Below are positions 49,954 to 58,601 of a DNA stretch of 64,000 nt, piece after piece. A model generated the notes under the pieces. That model did no database searches, had not been told where the DNA came from, and saw only the letters and a program-made list of their open reading frames with translations. The stretch comes from Fimbriimonadales bacterium (GTDB lineage: Bacteria > Armatimonadota > Fimbriimonadia > Fimbriimonadales > ATM1): assembly GCA_026129745.1 (NCBI GenBank), contig JAHCHL010000018.1, forward strand, positions 1 to 64,000, given 5' to 3'. Made by a program: the position numbers and the translations under genes. The stretch's first letter is position 1. Each line of letters opens with the position of its first letter.

Positions 49954-51182
49954 GGTCCCATGAACGTACCCAAAAACAAGATCAGTCCGGTCTCGTCGTC
50001 GACAATCGCGTAGAGAAACGGACGATCTGCATTGAATTGAAACGGCCTTTCCGGTTCCATCGGAGCAGAGCCGACTTTCATTTCGACAGCTGTGACTGCT
50101 GCGGCTTCGGTGCCTTTCTCAGCGACATCAATAAATGTCTTGTGGATGACGCGATTGATGAAGATTGGATCAAGCTTGTATATCGCCCTGAAGTCTGCCG
50201 TGACCTCAAACGGCCGATTCATGCCCATAGATTGCAACGCGGGTTTCAGGTCGCCCTCGAACCGAGTTGTGAACTTCGGTAGATTGATGTGGCCGAGTGC
50301 TGGCTTCAGAGAGCCGCATAGGTCTTGCCAACTCTTCGCATCAAGCCTCTCTAACACCGGGCCGATTTCTCCTTTTGGCAGAACCACGACCATTGACGAC
50401 TTGCCACCCTTGTAGGCCATTCGGATTGCTTGCACTTCCGGGGTCTCGACGTACGGAACCGTACCCATCCGGTACATCATATGCACCGTCCTCTTCGAAC
50501 CGTCCAAGGATGTAAAGGGACGGTCTCGAGTACCGTCCTCCTCGAACTCCGACACCCACTTTGCGTTGAAGTAGATAGCGTTGCAAAGCAGCATTTGGCC
50601 TTGGAGATCATCGACAATTTTCGGGATCTTCCCGTTCGTAGCCTTGTTTGCCCAGTCGTTGATGTCGACCACAGCAGCAGGATTCTTGAATTCGAGAGAT
50701 TGAAGTTCAGCTCCATAGTACATGGCATTCATATCGAGAAACGCTTGCTCGAACGGGACGCTGCTATCAATGAAGATTGCGTTTGCCACTCGGAGCTGGA
50801 AGTCGTCACTCGATTCCGCAAGTCGCGGCCAAACGTCTGCATTGACACGATTCAGTCGATCGATGGGGATGTCCGCAACGCCTAGTGTGGTGCGCATCTC
50901 TGATAGCGTGTCGCCACCTGCGCCATTCATCGTCATTTGCAATGCGACCGAAATTGAGGCAGGTGAAATACATACACTACTGGGGCTTCGGAGTTGTCGC
51001 AACAGTCGAAAGGCGAAGTCATTGCCGGCATTGGCTATCGCCACAATGTCTGCCTCTTCGGCGTTCTGGCGGGCGACGGTTTGCATGGTCGATGACCACC
51101 CAGGGCCAGGCCGAGCTTCTGGACTGGGTGCTGGCTGACCAGCACATCCAAGGATCAGGAGCGCGATGGGAGCGTATTTCAT
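49950..51182 (-). CDS. Serpin family lipoprotein
   Basis: This 410-aa protein is a bacterial serpin, a suicide inhibitor of proteases. A lipoprotein signal (YAPIALLILGCAG) precedes the serpin core: NDFAFRLLRQL, SISVALQMTMNGAGGDTLSEM, AIFIDSSVPFEQAFLD, INDWANKATNGKIPKIVD, LCNAIYFNAKWVSEF and INRVIHKTFIDVAEKGTEAAAVTAVEM. The hinge EKGTEAAAVTAV has the small residues needed for loop insertion, so it should be inhibitory. The reactive bond lies near VGSAPMEPERP; F-NADRPFLYAIVDDETG closes the fold. The ATG at 51182 begins the signal. It may protect the envelope against proteases, perhaps including the organism's own secreted ones. Confidence 0.92.
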   Translation of the reverse strand: MKYAPIALLILGCAGQPAPSPEARPGPGWSSTMQTVARQNAEEADIVAIANAGNDFAFRLLRQLRSPSSVCISPASISVALQMTMNGAGGDTLSEMRTTLGVADIPIDRLNRVNADVWPRLAESSDDFQLRVANAIFIDSSVPFEQAFLDMNAMYYGAELQSLEFKNPAAVVDINDWANKATNGKIPKIVDDLQGQMLLCNAIYFNAKWVSEFEEDGTRDRPFTSLDGSKRTVHMMYRMGTVPYVETPEVQAIRMAYKGGKSSMVVVLPKGEIGPVLERLDAKSWQDLCGSLKPALGHINLPKFTTRFEGDLKPALQSMGMNRPFEVTADFRAIYKLDPIFINRVIHKTFIDVAEKGTEAAAVTAVEMKVGSAPMEPERPFQFNADRPFLYAIVDDETGLILFLGTFMGP

Positions 51183-51240
51183 ACAAGTGAGTGTAACAGA
51201 TGGCGTGAAAGGTTTACTGCTCGCTGGGTAGATTCGGAGC

Positions 51241-52044
51241 ATGGCCGTCGCAATCAGAAAATGGCGAGCGCTCTTCAGCATTTATATGCAAGACAGTCTC
51301 GCTTATCGCGCAAGCGCGGTCATTTGGATACTGACGGACACTCTTCCGGCGATGATCATGCCGCTGGTGTTCATTTCTGCAATGGAGCCAGGGGGTCAGA
51401 TCTCCGGATTCTCTGCCGCAGACTTCGTTTCTTACTACCTGACGATGCTGCTTTTGACGAACTTCATCACCAGCCACATCATGTGGGATCTCGCTTACGA
51501 AATTCGAGACGGCGCTTTCACAGTACACTTAGTTAGGCCGATCAGCTACTTCCAGGTCACGTTCATTCGCAACCTAACCTGGCGGATCATGCGAGTCATG
51601 CTGTTCGCCCCATTTTTTATCCTGTTCCTTTGGGGATTCAGAGGATACTTGCAAGGATTCACGCCATACCTGGGTTGGGAGGCATGGATTTCCATTGCGT
51701 TAGGACATTTGGTTAGTTTCACTTTTATCCTGTGGATGGCGATGCTAGCATTGCTGTTTACTGAAATTCAAAGCATCTTCGGGCTTTACTACATTCCAAT
51801 GCTGTTTCTTAGCGGTCAGCTATTCCCAATTCAACTGCTGCCAGAGTGGGCGGCTTCGATAGCGAAATTCATGCCGTTCTACTACACGACTGCTATGCCG
51901 ACGGAGTTGATCGTCGGACGAATATCTCCGGAGCAAGCGCACCCGCTGATCGTGGCGCAGATCGGGTTCATTGTTGTCCAGACAATCGTCGCACGAATGC
52001 TTTGGCGCTGGGGTTTGAAGTTCTATACTGGCGTTGGCATGTAA
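51241..52044 (+). CDS. ABC-2 type permease (DUF990-like)
   Basis: This 267-aa protein has six TM helices and the pattern of ABC-2 permeases of the DUF990 group: FSIYMQDSLAYRASAVIWILTDTLPAMIMPLVF, then YEIRDGAFTVHLVRPISYFQVTFIRNLTWRIMRV. It would form an exporter with an ATPase and often a second permease; neither is adjacent, which is unusual because these genes are normally clustered. It is divergent from the serpin gene with 58 bases between starts. Its stop abuts the end of the convergent proS gene. Confidence 0.85.
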   Translation: MAVAIRKWRALFSIYMQDSLAYRASAVIWILTDTLPAMIMPLVFISAMEPGGQISGFSAADFVSYYLTMLLLTNFITSHIMWDLAYEIRDGAFTVHLVRPISYFQVTFIRNLTWRIMRVMLFAPFFILFLWGFRGYLQGFTPYLGWEAWISIALGHLVSFTFILWMAMLALLFTEIQSIFGLYYIPMLFLSGQLFPIQLLPEWAASIAKFMPFYYTTAMPTELIVGRISPEQAHPLIVAQIGFIVVQTIVARMLWRWGLKFYTGVGM

Positions 52045-53757
52045 CTAAGCTGACTTTGTCCGCTCGTTTTGCACCCAGTTCGTAACTTTTGAACCAAGTT
52101 CCTCAAGCGGCATATCCTCACCTCTTTCCTCATGGCGCCACTTGACTTCAGCTTTGCCTTCCGGAATGCCGCGTCCACAAACAACGCGCAACGGGTACCC
52201 GATGAGATCTGCGTCCTTAAACTTAGCGCCAGCCCTCTCACTGCGATCATCGAGCAAGACGTCAACTCCTTGTTCGAGCAAGTCGAAGTAAATTTTTTCG
52301 CCAGCTTTCATTTGGGATTCGTCTTCGGCGTTCGCAACGATAACGACCACTTCAAACGGAGCAATCGACATCGGCCAAATGATGCCGGCCTCATCGTTGT
52401 AAACTTCCACCACCGCTTGAAGAGAGCGGCTGACGCCAAGTCCATAACAGCCCATGACAATGGGTTTTTCCTTGCCTTCTCCGTCATCGAAGTGGGCTTT
52501 CATCGAACCGCTGTATTTGGTTCCGAGCTGAAAGATGTGGCCTACCTCAATGCCCCGAACTTCGCGAAGTACTCCACCGGAAACTGCAGGATCACCGTCC
52601 AAGGCTACACGAATGTCTTCCCACCTGTCGACTTTGAAATCTCGGCCATGACAGGCATTGACAAAGTGTTTGTCGTTTACATTGCCACCAACGACGTAGC
52701 CGTTCTGCGCTTGTAATTCATTGTCCGCAATAATTTCCACGCCGGAAAGCCCGATTGGCCCTGCGAACCCTACGTCTGCGCCCGTAATCCTTTGCACGTC
52801 GCTCGACTCCATCATTGCGACCCTTTCAACGCCGAGTCTGCGAGCTAATTTGTGTGGATTCAAATCGCGATCACCACGAACCAAGGCTGCGACATTGCGA
52901 TCACCTGCTCGAACGAGCAGCGTCTTGATCAAACGATGTGAGTCAACTGCAAGCAGCGAAGTAACTTCCTTGACTGATCGGGCATTCGGAGTCGCGACCA
53001 ATTCCGCTGCTGGTATTCCGTCGTGTCCTACTGTCGAATAGTTGCCGCCGATGTCGCAACGCTCAGCGTTTGCAGCGATTCCTGTCTTGTCGTCGCGTAA
53101 CACACTGTCTTCACCTGCTTCCGTAATCACCATGAATTCGTGGTTTCGGCCTCCACCAATGTCACCAGCCTCAGCTTCACACACAAGCGTTTCTAATCCA
53201 AGACGACGAAACATTTCATCGAACGCGTGCCACATACGGTCATAACTTACATCGCAATGCGCATCATCAGGGTCGAAGCTGTATGCGTCGAGCATGATGA
53301 ACTCTTTGCCTCGTATCAGCCCTGCTCGCGGCCTCGGTTCGTCTCTGAATTTGGTCTGGATCTGATAGAGCGTAATCGGCAAATCGCGATACGAGTGCAA
53401 GTAGTTTCTTGCGATGTCAGTAATGATCTCTTCGTGTGTGAATCCGAGTGCGAATCTCCTTCCTGTTCGATCGGTTGTCGGAAAGAGCACTTCGACTTTG
53501 TCTCGTCCCGTTTCTTCGAGAAGCTCGAAGGGCACAAGGGTCGGCATCAAAAGCTCGACGCAGTTAGCTTTTGCGCACTCTTGTCGCAGGATGCTCTTGA
53601 TCTTTTCGATAACCCTGAGCCCAAGCGGAAGATAGTTGTAGACGCCTGCCGACTGTTGCCGAATGAAGCCACCACGCAATAGGAGTCGGTGGCTCGCAAC
53701 TGTCGCGTCTGCTGGTACTTCGCGAAGGGTCGGCAGGAAGTAGCGGCTGGCTCTCAT
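52045..53757 (-). CDS. proS: Proline--tRNA ligase (bacterial type)
   Basis: ProRS charges tRNA-Pro, for which a gene (CGG) lies in this window. The 570-aa enzyme has MRASRYFLPTLREVPADATVASHRLLLRGGFIRQQSAGVYNYLPLG, class II motifs around FTHEEIITDIARNYLHSYRDLPITLYQIQTKFRDEPRPRAGLIRGKEFIMLDAYSF, the bacterial editing (INS) domain in the middle, and MGCYGLGVSRSLQAVVE. The ATG at 53757 is the family start; a longer frame to 53796 has no support. It diverges from ffh with 50 bases between starts. Confidence 0.95.
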   Translation of the reverse strand: MRASRYFLPTLREVPADATVASHRLLLRGGFIRQQSAGVYNYLPLGLRVIEKIKSILRQECAKANCVELLMPTLVPFELLEETGRDKVEVLFPTTDRTGRRFALGFTHEEIITDIARNYLHSYRDLPITLYQIQTKFRDEPRPRAGLIRGKEFIMLDAYSFDPDDAHCDVSYDRMWHAFDEMFRRLGLETLVCEAEAGDIGGGRNHEFMVITEAGEDSVLRDDKTGIAANAERCDIGGNYSTVGHDGIPAAELVATPNARSVKEVTSLLAVDSHRLIKTLLVRAGDRNVAALVRGDRDLNPHKLARRLGVERVAMMESSDVQRITGADVGFAGPIGLSGVEIIADNELQAQNGYVVGGNVNDKHFVNACHGRDFKVDRWEDIRVALDGDPAVSGGVLREVRGIEVGHIFQLGTKYSGSMKAHFDDGEGKEKPIVMGCYGLGVSRSLQAVVEVYNDEAGIIWPMSIAPFEVVVIVANAEDESQMKAGEKIYFDLLEQGVDVLLDDRSERAGAKFKDADLIGYPLRVVCGRGIPEGKAEVKWRHEERGEDMPLEELGSKVTNWVQNERTKSA

Positions 53758-53807
53758 GAGGGGCCGATTATAGTCCGCAGATTGGGCCAACGCCATAATA
53801 GGAGCCT

Positions 53808-55148
53808 GTGTTCGACAATCTCACACAAAAACTAACCGGCATTTTCGGGCGTTTGAGGCGAAAAGGCAGGCTGTCTGAACCCGATGTGGACGACGTGATG
53901 CGCGAAGTCCGTGTTGCCCTACTCGAAGCCGACGTAAACCTGAAGGTTGCCAAAGAGTTCGTTGCCCACGTCAAGGAAAAGTTGGTTGGTCAGGAAGTTT
54001 GGGAAAGCCTGCAACCTGACGAGATGATCGTCAAGACCGTTCACGACGAAATCATTGCGCTGCTGGGCGACGAGCCGCCACGATTCACTTGGAACCCTTC
54101 TCCACCTACGGCGGTCTTGCTCTGCGGGCTGCAAGGCTCTGGTAAGACCACCAGCGCAGCAAAACTGGCGGTCTGGCTCGGAAAACAGGGCAAAAAAGCG
54201 ATGCTCGCAGCCTGCGATACGCAGCGTCCGGCTGCCATTACGCAACTTGAGGTTCTCGGCAAGTCAATCGGAGTGCCAGTCTTTTCTGACCATGAATCCA
54301 AGGACCCCGTAGCGATTGCTCGCGGAGCCATAGCAGAAGCTAAGCGGCTCTTTCTCGATGTCGTGATTGTTGACACAGCGGGTCGGCTCCAGATCGACGA
54401 AGAGCTGATGAATCAGGTTCGACGCGTTTACGACGCTGTCTCGCCGACGGAGGTCCTCTTCGTTGCCGACTCAACAACCGGCCAGGAGGCAGTCAACGTT
54501 GCCCAAGCCTTCGATGAAAAACTCGGCGTAACCGGTCTGATCTTCACCAAGTTGGACGGCGACACGAGAGGGGGCGCCGTTCTCTCTGTCCGAGCAGTGA
54601 CCGGTAAACCCGTTCGCTTCATTGGCGTGTCCGAATCGGTCGATGGACTCGAGCCGTTTCAAGGCGACCGGATTGCACAGCGATTGCTCGGCTATGGCGA
54701 TCTTATGGGGCTCGTGGAAAGGGCGTCTGAAGCGATCGACCGGGCCGAGGCAAGGGAGCTGGAGCAACAGGCGAGGTCCGGGAAGATGGACTTCGAAATG
54801 ATGCTCTCCAACTTCAAGATGGTCCGCAAAATGGGATCGCTGAAGGCAGTCATGAAGATGCTGCCGGGCATGAGCCAGCTACCGCCAGAGCTGACAGAGA
54901 ACATTTCCGAGGCAGGTCTTGGCCGCATTGAGGCCATGATCCTGAGCATGACCCCACAAGAGCGTCGGAATCCGGATATACTTAACGCCTCCCGAAGAAG
55001 GCGCATTGCCGCAGGGTCCGGCACTTCGGTGCAAGAGATCAACCGGCTCGTGAAGCAATTAGACGGGATGCGCCAGCAGATGAAGCTGATCACCCGAATG
55101 GCGGACGCCGCAAGATCGCGCCGGGGGAAAAAAGCCAAGAGACGATAA
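53808..55148 (+). CDS. ffh: Signal recognition particle protein Ffh
   Basis: Ffh binds 4.5S RNA and signal peptides and targets ribosomes to FtsY at the membrane. The 446-aa protein has an N domain (FDNLTQKLTGIFGRLRRKG), the GTPase motifs LLCGLQGSGKTTSAAKLA, CDTQRPAAITQL, DTAGRLQIDEELM and TKLDGDTRGGAVLSV, and a methionine-rich M domain (KMDFEMMLSNFKMVRKMGSLKAVMKMLPGM). The GTG at 53808 has AGGAG close upstream. It heads a run with rpsP, khpA and rimM, an arrangement seen in many bacteria. Confidence 0.96.
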   Translation: MFDNLTQKLTGIFGRLRRKGRLSEPDVDDVMREVRVALLEADVNLKVAKEFVAHVKEKLVGQEVWESLQPDEMIVKTVHDEIIALLGDEPPRFTWNPSPPTAVLLCGLQGSGKTTSAAKLAVWLGKQGKKAMLAACDTQRPAAITQLEVLGKSIGVPVFSDHESKDPVAIARGAIAEAKRLFLDVVIVDTAGRLQIDEELMNQVRRVYDAVSPTEVLFVADSTTGQEAVNVAQAFDEKLGVTGLIFTKLDGDTRGGAVLSVRAVTGKPVRFIGVSESVDGLEPFQGDRIAQRLLGYGDLMGLVERASEAIDRAEARELEQQARSGKMDFEMMLSNFKMVRKMGSLKAVMKMLPGMSQLPPELTENISEAGLGRIEAMILSMTPQERRNPDILNASRRRRIAAGSGTSVQEINRLVKQLDGMRQQMKLITRMADAARSRRGKKAKRR

Positions 55149-55163
55149 GAGAATCAAAACAGC

Positions 55164-55619
55164 ATGGTAAGAATTCGACTGAAAAGGATGGGATCGAAGG
55201 GAAAGCCCTTCTACAGGATAGTAGCGACGCCTTCGACGGCGGCGAGAGACGGCCGATTTGTGGAGCAACTGGGCACTTATGACCCGCTCAAGTCACCAGC
55301 TGAGGTCAAACTTGATCGACAACGGACGCTTGAGTTTCTGAAGACTGGGGCAAGTCCGAGCGAAACGGTCGAGAAGCTGCTCAAGAAGGAAGGAACCTGG
55401 AGCGAATGGGAAGGTCTAAAAGGGACTACAAAACCTCGACGTAAGCCCACAAAGGCCAGAGTCAAGCCACCAAAGCCGGCGCCGAAGCCAAAAAAGGCGA
55501 AGCCGATTGCTGATCCTGCTCCCGAAGCCGAGACAGTCGAAGAAGCAGCGGTACAAGTGGAGGCCGCGACTGAGAGTTCAGAGCAGACGGCGGCCGAAGC
55601 CGCACCAACTGAGGAGTAA
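55164..55619 (+). CDS. rpsP: 30S ribosomal protein S16 with long C-terminal extension
   Basis: The first about 85 residues are S16: VRIRLKRMGSKGKPFYRIVATPSTAARDGRFVEQLGTYDP. The usual protein ends there. This one adds about 65 residues, first Lys/Pro-rich (KPRRKPTKARVKPPKPAPKPKKAKP) and then acidic Ala/Glu-rich, ending AAEAAPTEE. Such low-complexity tails occur in some lineages; the function is unknown. It follows ffh by 15 bases and precedes khpA by two. Confidence 0.93.
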   Translation: MVRIRLKRMGSKGKPFYRIVATPSTAARDGRFVEQLGTYDPLKSPAEVKLDRQRTLEFLKTGASPSETVEKLLKKEGTWSEWEGLKGTTKPRRKPTKARVKPPKPAPKPKKAKPIADPAPEAETVEEAAVQVEAATESSEQTAAEAAPTEE

Positions 55620-55621
55620 TC

Positions 55622-55861
55622 ATGGACTACACCCCCATTGTCGAGTACTGCGTCAAGAAGCTCGTTGCGGAGCCAGACCAGGTCGCAATCGATGTCAAGC
55701 AACAAAGGAACATGACACAGATTGAGATCGAAGTCGCGCCGAACGACGTTGGCAAGGTCATTGGCAGAAACGGAAGAGTCATCAATACCCTGAGGCACTT
55801 GATCAACATGGTCGCTGCAAAGGATCACGACAAAATCTTTGTTAAAGTCATCGCTCGTTAG
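55622..55861 (+). CDS. khpA: KH-domain RNA-binding protein KhpA
   Basis: The 79-aa protein consists of one type II KH domain. The GxxG loop is in VGKVIGRNGRVINTLRHLI, and the N terminus DYTPIVEYCVKKLVAEPDQVAI is typical of KhpA/YlqC. It binds RNA, often with KhpB, and in other bacteria affects cell division and small-RNA action. Its position between rpsP and rimM is the conserved one. Confidence 0.93.
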   Translation: MDYTPIVEYCVKKLVAEPDQVAIDVKQQRNMTQIEIEVAPNDVGKVIGRNGRVINTLRHLINMVAAKDHDKIFVKVIAR

Positions 55862-55876
55862 CTCGGTGCTTCCATG

Positions 55877-55910
55877 CCCCCGACCTGCCTGGGCCGGGGG
55901 TTTCTGTTTG
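55877..55910 (+). terminator. Hairpin with T-rich tail between khpA and rimM
   Basis: CCCCCGACC pairs with the GGCCGGGGG side (one A-C mismatch; arms 55877-55885 and 55892-55900) and is followed by TTTCTGTTTG. It looks like an intrinsic terminator, yet rimM starts 16 bases after the stem, so it may be a partial terminator or attenuator that lowers rimM relative to the genes before it. Confidence 0.5.
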
Positions 55911-55915
55911 TCGGT

Positions 55916-56413
55916 ATGAGCTTCGAGGGGGATTCGATCAACGTCGGCAAAATTGTCGGCACCTTTGGCCTAAAGGGAGGGCTTAAGGTGCAAGTCACTA
56001 CCGACTTCGTCGAATTGCTTGAACCGGGTCGGACAGTCTTCGTCGACGGCAAGCGATGTGCAATCACAGATCTTCAGTGGCACAAAAGCCAAGCGAGGAT
56101 CTGGATCGAAGGTGTCAAAAAGATCGACCAGGCAGAAGCGCTCATCGGAGCGTCAGTCACGTTCCCAGCTTCGGAGCTTCCACCGCTCGGCGAAGACGAA
56201 TACTTGGTGAGCGATTTGATCGGAATCGAGGTTTTTGACGAAAATGGCAATCGGCTTGGGACGCTGGATGAGGTGTATCCGGGCCCTGTGCAGGACGTCT
56301 ATCGAGTGGGCAAGTTGCTCGTACCTGCCGTCAAAGAGTTCGTTTTGGGCATCGATTTGGGAACCAGGCGCATGACCCTGCGAGTCATACCAGGTATGGA
56401 CGACCTGGCCTGA
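55916..56413 (+). CDS. rimM: Ribosome maturation factor RimM
   Basis: RimM helps assemble the 30S head, binding S19. The 165-aa protein has the N-terminal RimM domain (INVGKIVGTFGLKGGLKVQVTTDFVELLEPGRTVFV) and a PRC-barrel C-terminal half (LVSDLIGIEVFDENGNRLGTLDEVYPGPVQDVYRVGKLLVPAVKEFVLGIDL). I take the ATG at 55916; the longer frame would start inside the hairpin. A trmD gene often follows rimM but is absent here. Confidence 0.93.
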   Translation: MSFEGDSINVGKIVGTFGLKGGLKVQVTTDFVELLEPGRTVFVDGKRCAITDLQWHKSQARIWIEGVKKIDQAEALIGASVTFPASELPPLGEDEYLVSDLIGIEVFDENGNRLGTLDEVYPGPVQDVYRVGKLLVPAVKEFVLGIDLGTRRMTLRVIPGMDDLA

Positions 56414-56493
56414 CGCTGAGCAATCGGCCAGCCTACGCCGAGAATTGAATGATGGAGGGCGATCATTTCCTCCACACCCGACTGGAACCAGCC

Positions 56494-56988
56494 ATGAAAG
56501 GAATCTTTGGAACGATCACAGTCCTCGCAGCAGTTACAATTGGCGCCTGTGGCGGCGGAGGGGGCGGCGGTCAGCCGCCGCTCACCGCAAGGTACTTGCA
56601 ACTGATCTCTGCCGTCAACGCGAAGAATCTCAGTAATACCATGTCGCATTACAGTACGTTGTATTACAACGACTGCAGCACATGGCAAGATGTGCAGAGC
56701 GGTTGGCAAGCTATCTTCAACGAGCCAAACTACACGCTTACCCTCAGCGACCTCGACGTGACCACAGAGTGGACGAACAATCAAACAGGCACAGGCCACT
56801 TAGAAGGCACAGTTACGGTCACTGAAAACATCAACGGCAACATCACAAGCGAGACGTGGCCGATCTCAATGCCATTCAGACGAGAAGGCTCAGCATGGCG
56901 GCTCTTTGGCGATCAATCATGCCCGGCAGGGGCAGCAGACGCGAAGCGGCAATTGCGCTCTTACCTTGGAGCAAGGCAAAGGCAGTAA
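56494..56988 (+). CDS. Small lipoprotein with SnoaL/NTF2-like pattern
   Basis: The 164-aa protein begins with a lipoprotein signal (IFGTITVLAAVTIGACG) followed by a Gly-run linker. The remainder, about 130 residues, starts LTARYLQLISAVNAKNLSNTMSHYSTLYYNDCSTWQDV and has beta strands such as TLTLSDLDVTTEW and GTGHLEGTVTVTE, ending FRREGSAWRLFGDQSC. This order of helices and strands is like NTF2/SnoaL-fold proteins, but I cannot name a family. It lies five bases before the subtilisin gene and is likely co-transcribed. Confidence 0.65.
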   Translation: MKGIFGTITVLAAVTIGACGGGGGGGQPPLTARYLQLISAVNAKNLSNTMSHYSTLYYNDCSTWQDVQSGWQAIFNEPNYTLTLSDLDVTTEWTNNQTGTGHLEGTVTVTENINGNITSETWPISMPFRREGSAWRLFGDQSCPAGAADAKRQLRSYLGARQRQ

Positions 56989-56993
56989 GAATC

Positions 56994-58574
56994 ATGAAGT
57001 TCACTTTCATCCTACTACTCGTATCCGCGCTGGCTGGCGCATTCGGTCAAGGATTTGTGCAGGGAGAAGTCCTTGTCAAGTTTCGTGAAGGCCAAGAGAG
57101 AACCGGTGAAGCCATTACGCGCAGCATTGGGGGCGTTTATTCGGGAGGGATTCCTGGAATTGGCGTGAAACAGGTGCGGCTGCCCGCCCTTGTTCCGGTC
57201 CACCTTGCTATCCAAATCTATAGCCAATTGCCATTCGTCGAGTTTGCCGAGCCTAATTTTGTTGCTCGGAAGGCAGTCGTCCCAAACGATCCGCATTACG
57301 GAAATCAGTGGGCATTGCCCAAAGTGAATGCGCCGCAGGCTTGGGACTTGTCGATCGGGTCTTCCAATGTCGTCATTGCGATTCTCGATACCGGAATTCA
57401 ACTCAATCATCCAGACTTGCAGTCGAAGCTCGTACCTGGCTGGGATTTTGTGAACAACGACAACATTCCAGACGACGATGAGGGCCATGGAACGCATTGC
57501 GCAGGCATCGCCTCAGCTGCCACCAACAACAGCACTGGAATTGCAGGACTGGGCTGGAACTGCAGCCTGATGCCGGTTAAGGTTCTCGACCACACCGGAA
57601 ATGGTACGTATATGAATGTTGCCGCGGGCATGACCTGGGCCGTCGACAACGGAGCGAAGGTGTTGTCGCTCAGTTTGAGTGGTTCTAGCCCATCGAATAC
57701 GCTGCTAAATGCGGTCAACTATGCTTGGAACAACGGTGTAGTCGTGGTGGCTGCTGCAGGCAACAGCAACAGCTCGACACCCGAATATCCAGCCTGGTAC
57801 TCCAACTGCATTGCAGTTGGTTCGACCGACTCAAACGATCAGCGTTCTTCATTCAGCAACTTCGGTAGCGACTGGGTCGATGTTGCCGCGCCGGGATCGA
57901 GCATCTTGAGCACCTACATCGGAAGCACGTACGCAACGAGTAGCGGAACTTCGATGGCCACACCGTTGGTTGCAGGATTGGCTGGTCTTCTGTATTCATA
58001 TATGGGAATCAACACTCCTCCGTCTGCAATCCGAGCACAAATCGAAAACAACTGTGTGAACGTTGGCAATTGGGTTGCATTTGGCCGGATCAACGCACAC
58101 GCATCGCTTTCGACAGCGGGCACCCGTCAAGACTTTTCACCCAATTCCGCCACCATTTCTTCTGGTACAGCAGTTTCTGGATCGATCTCCGACATGGCGA
58201 CCAACAACAATGTCAGATACGAAATCCAGAGTACGACATCCGGAATACCTCGGCTGATTGATTGGTATGCAAGCGCACAGGTCACTTGGAGCGGAACACT
58301 CCAGGCTGTCGAAGTTCGTTACAAAGGCAATCTAACCACGGGCGGATCGGTCCAGATCTACTTGTACAACTTCAGTTCCTCATCGTGGGTGAGCCTCGGA
58401 AACATGGCCCTGAACTCAACTGACGGCGTTCGCACATTTGTGCGTTCGACGAATCCGAACCACTTCATTTCCGGCAGCGGCGAAATGCGATTCCGAATGG
58501 TTCGATCGACGACGACGTGGACACTATTCAGAATGAGAACCGATCAGATTCAGTTCACGACGGTTGCGCAGTAA
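56994..58574 (+). CDS. Secreted subtilisin-like serine protease (S8)
   Basis: The 526-aa protease has a signal peptide (FTFILLLVSALAGAFG). A propeptide-like region follows (VQGEVLVKFREGQE through FVEFAEPNFVARKA). The catalytic triad is present in order: Asp in VIAILDTGIQLNHPDL, His in GHGTHCAGIASA and Ser in SSGTSMATPLVAGLAGLL. A C-terminal beta-sandwich of about 150 residues (NSATISSGTAVSGSI onward, VEVRYKGNLTTGGSVQIYLYNFSS) probably aids binding or secretion. The ATG at 56994 begins the signal. It fits a life on external protein together with the S9 and M28 enzymes. Confidence 0.92.
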   Translation: MKFTFILLLVSALAGAFGQGFVQGEVLVKFREGQERTGEAITRSIGGVYSGGIPGIGVKQVRLPALVPVHLAIQIYSQLPFVEFAEPNFVARKAVVPNDPHYGNQWALPKVNAPQAWDLSIGSSNVVIAILDTGIQLNHPDLQSKLVPGWDFVNNDNIPDDDEGHGTHCAGIASAATNNSTGIAGLGWNCSLMPVKVLDHTGNGTYMNVAAGMTWAVDNGAKVLSLSLSGSSPSNTLLNAVNYAWNNGVVVVAAAGNSNSSTPEYPAWYSNCIAVGSTDSNDQRSSFSNFGSDWVDVAAPGSSILSTYIGSTYATSSGTSMATPLVAGLAGLLYSYMGINTPPSAIRAQIENNCVNVGNWVAFGRINAHASLSTAGTRQDFSPNSATISSGTAVSGSISDMATNNNVRYEIQSTTSGIPRLIDWYASAQVTWSGTLQAVEVRYKGNLTTGGSVQIYLYNFSSSSWVSLGNMALNSTDGVRTFVRSTNPNHFISGSGEMRFRMVRSTTTWTLFRMRTDQIQFTTVAQ

Positions 58575-58601
58575 ACGATTTCTGGGCCAGAATGCCCTCA
58601 C

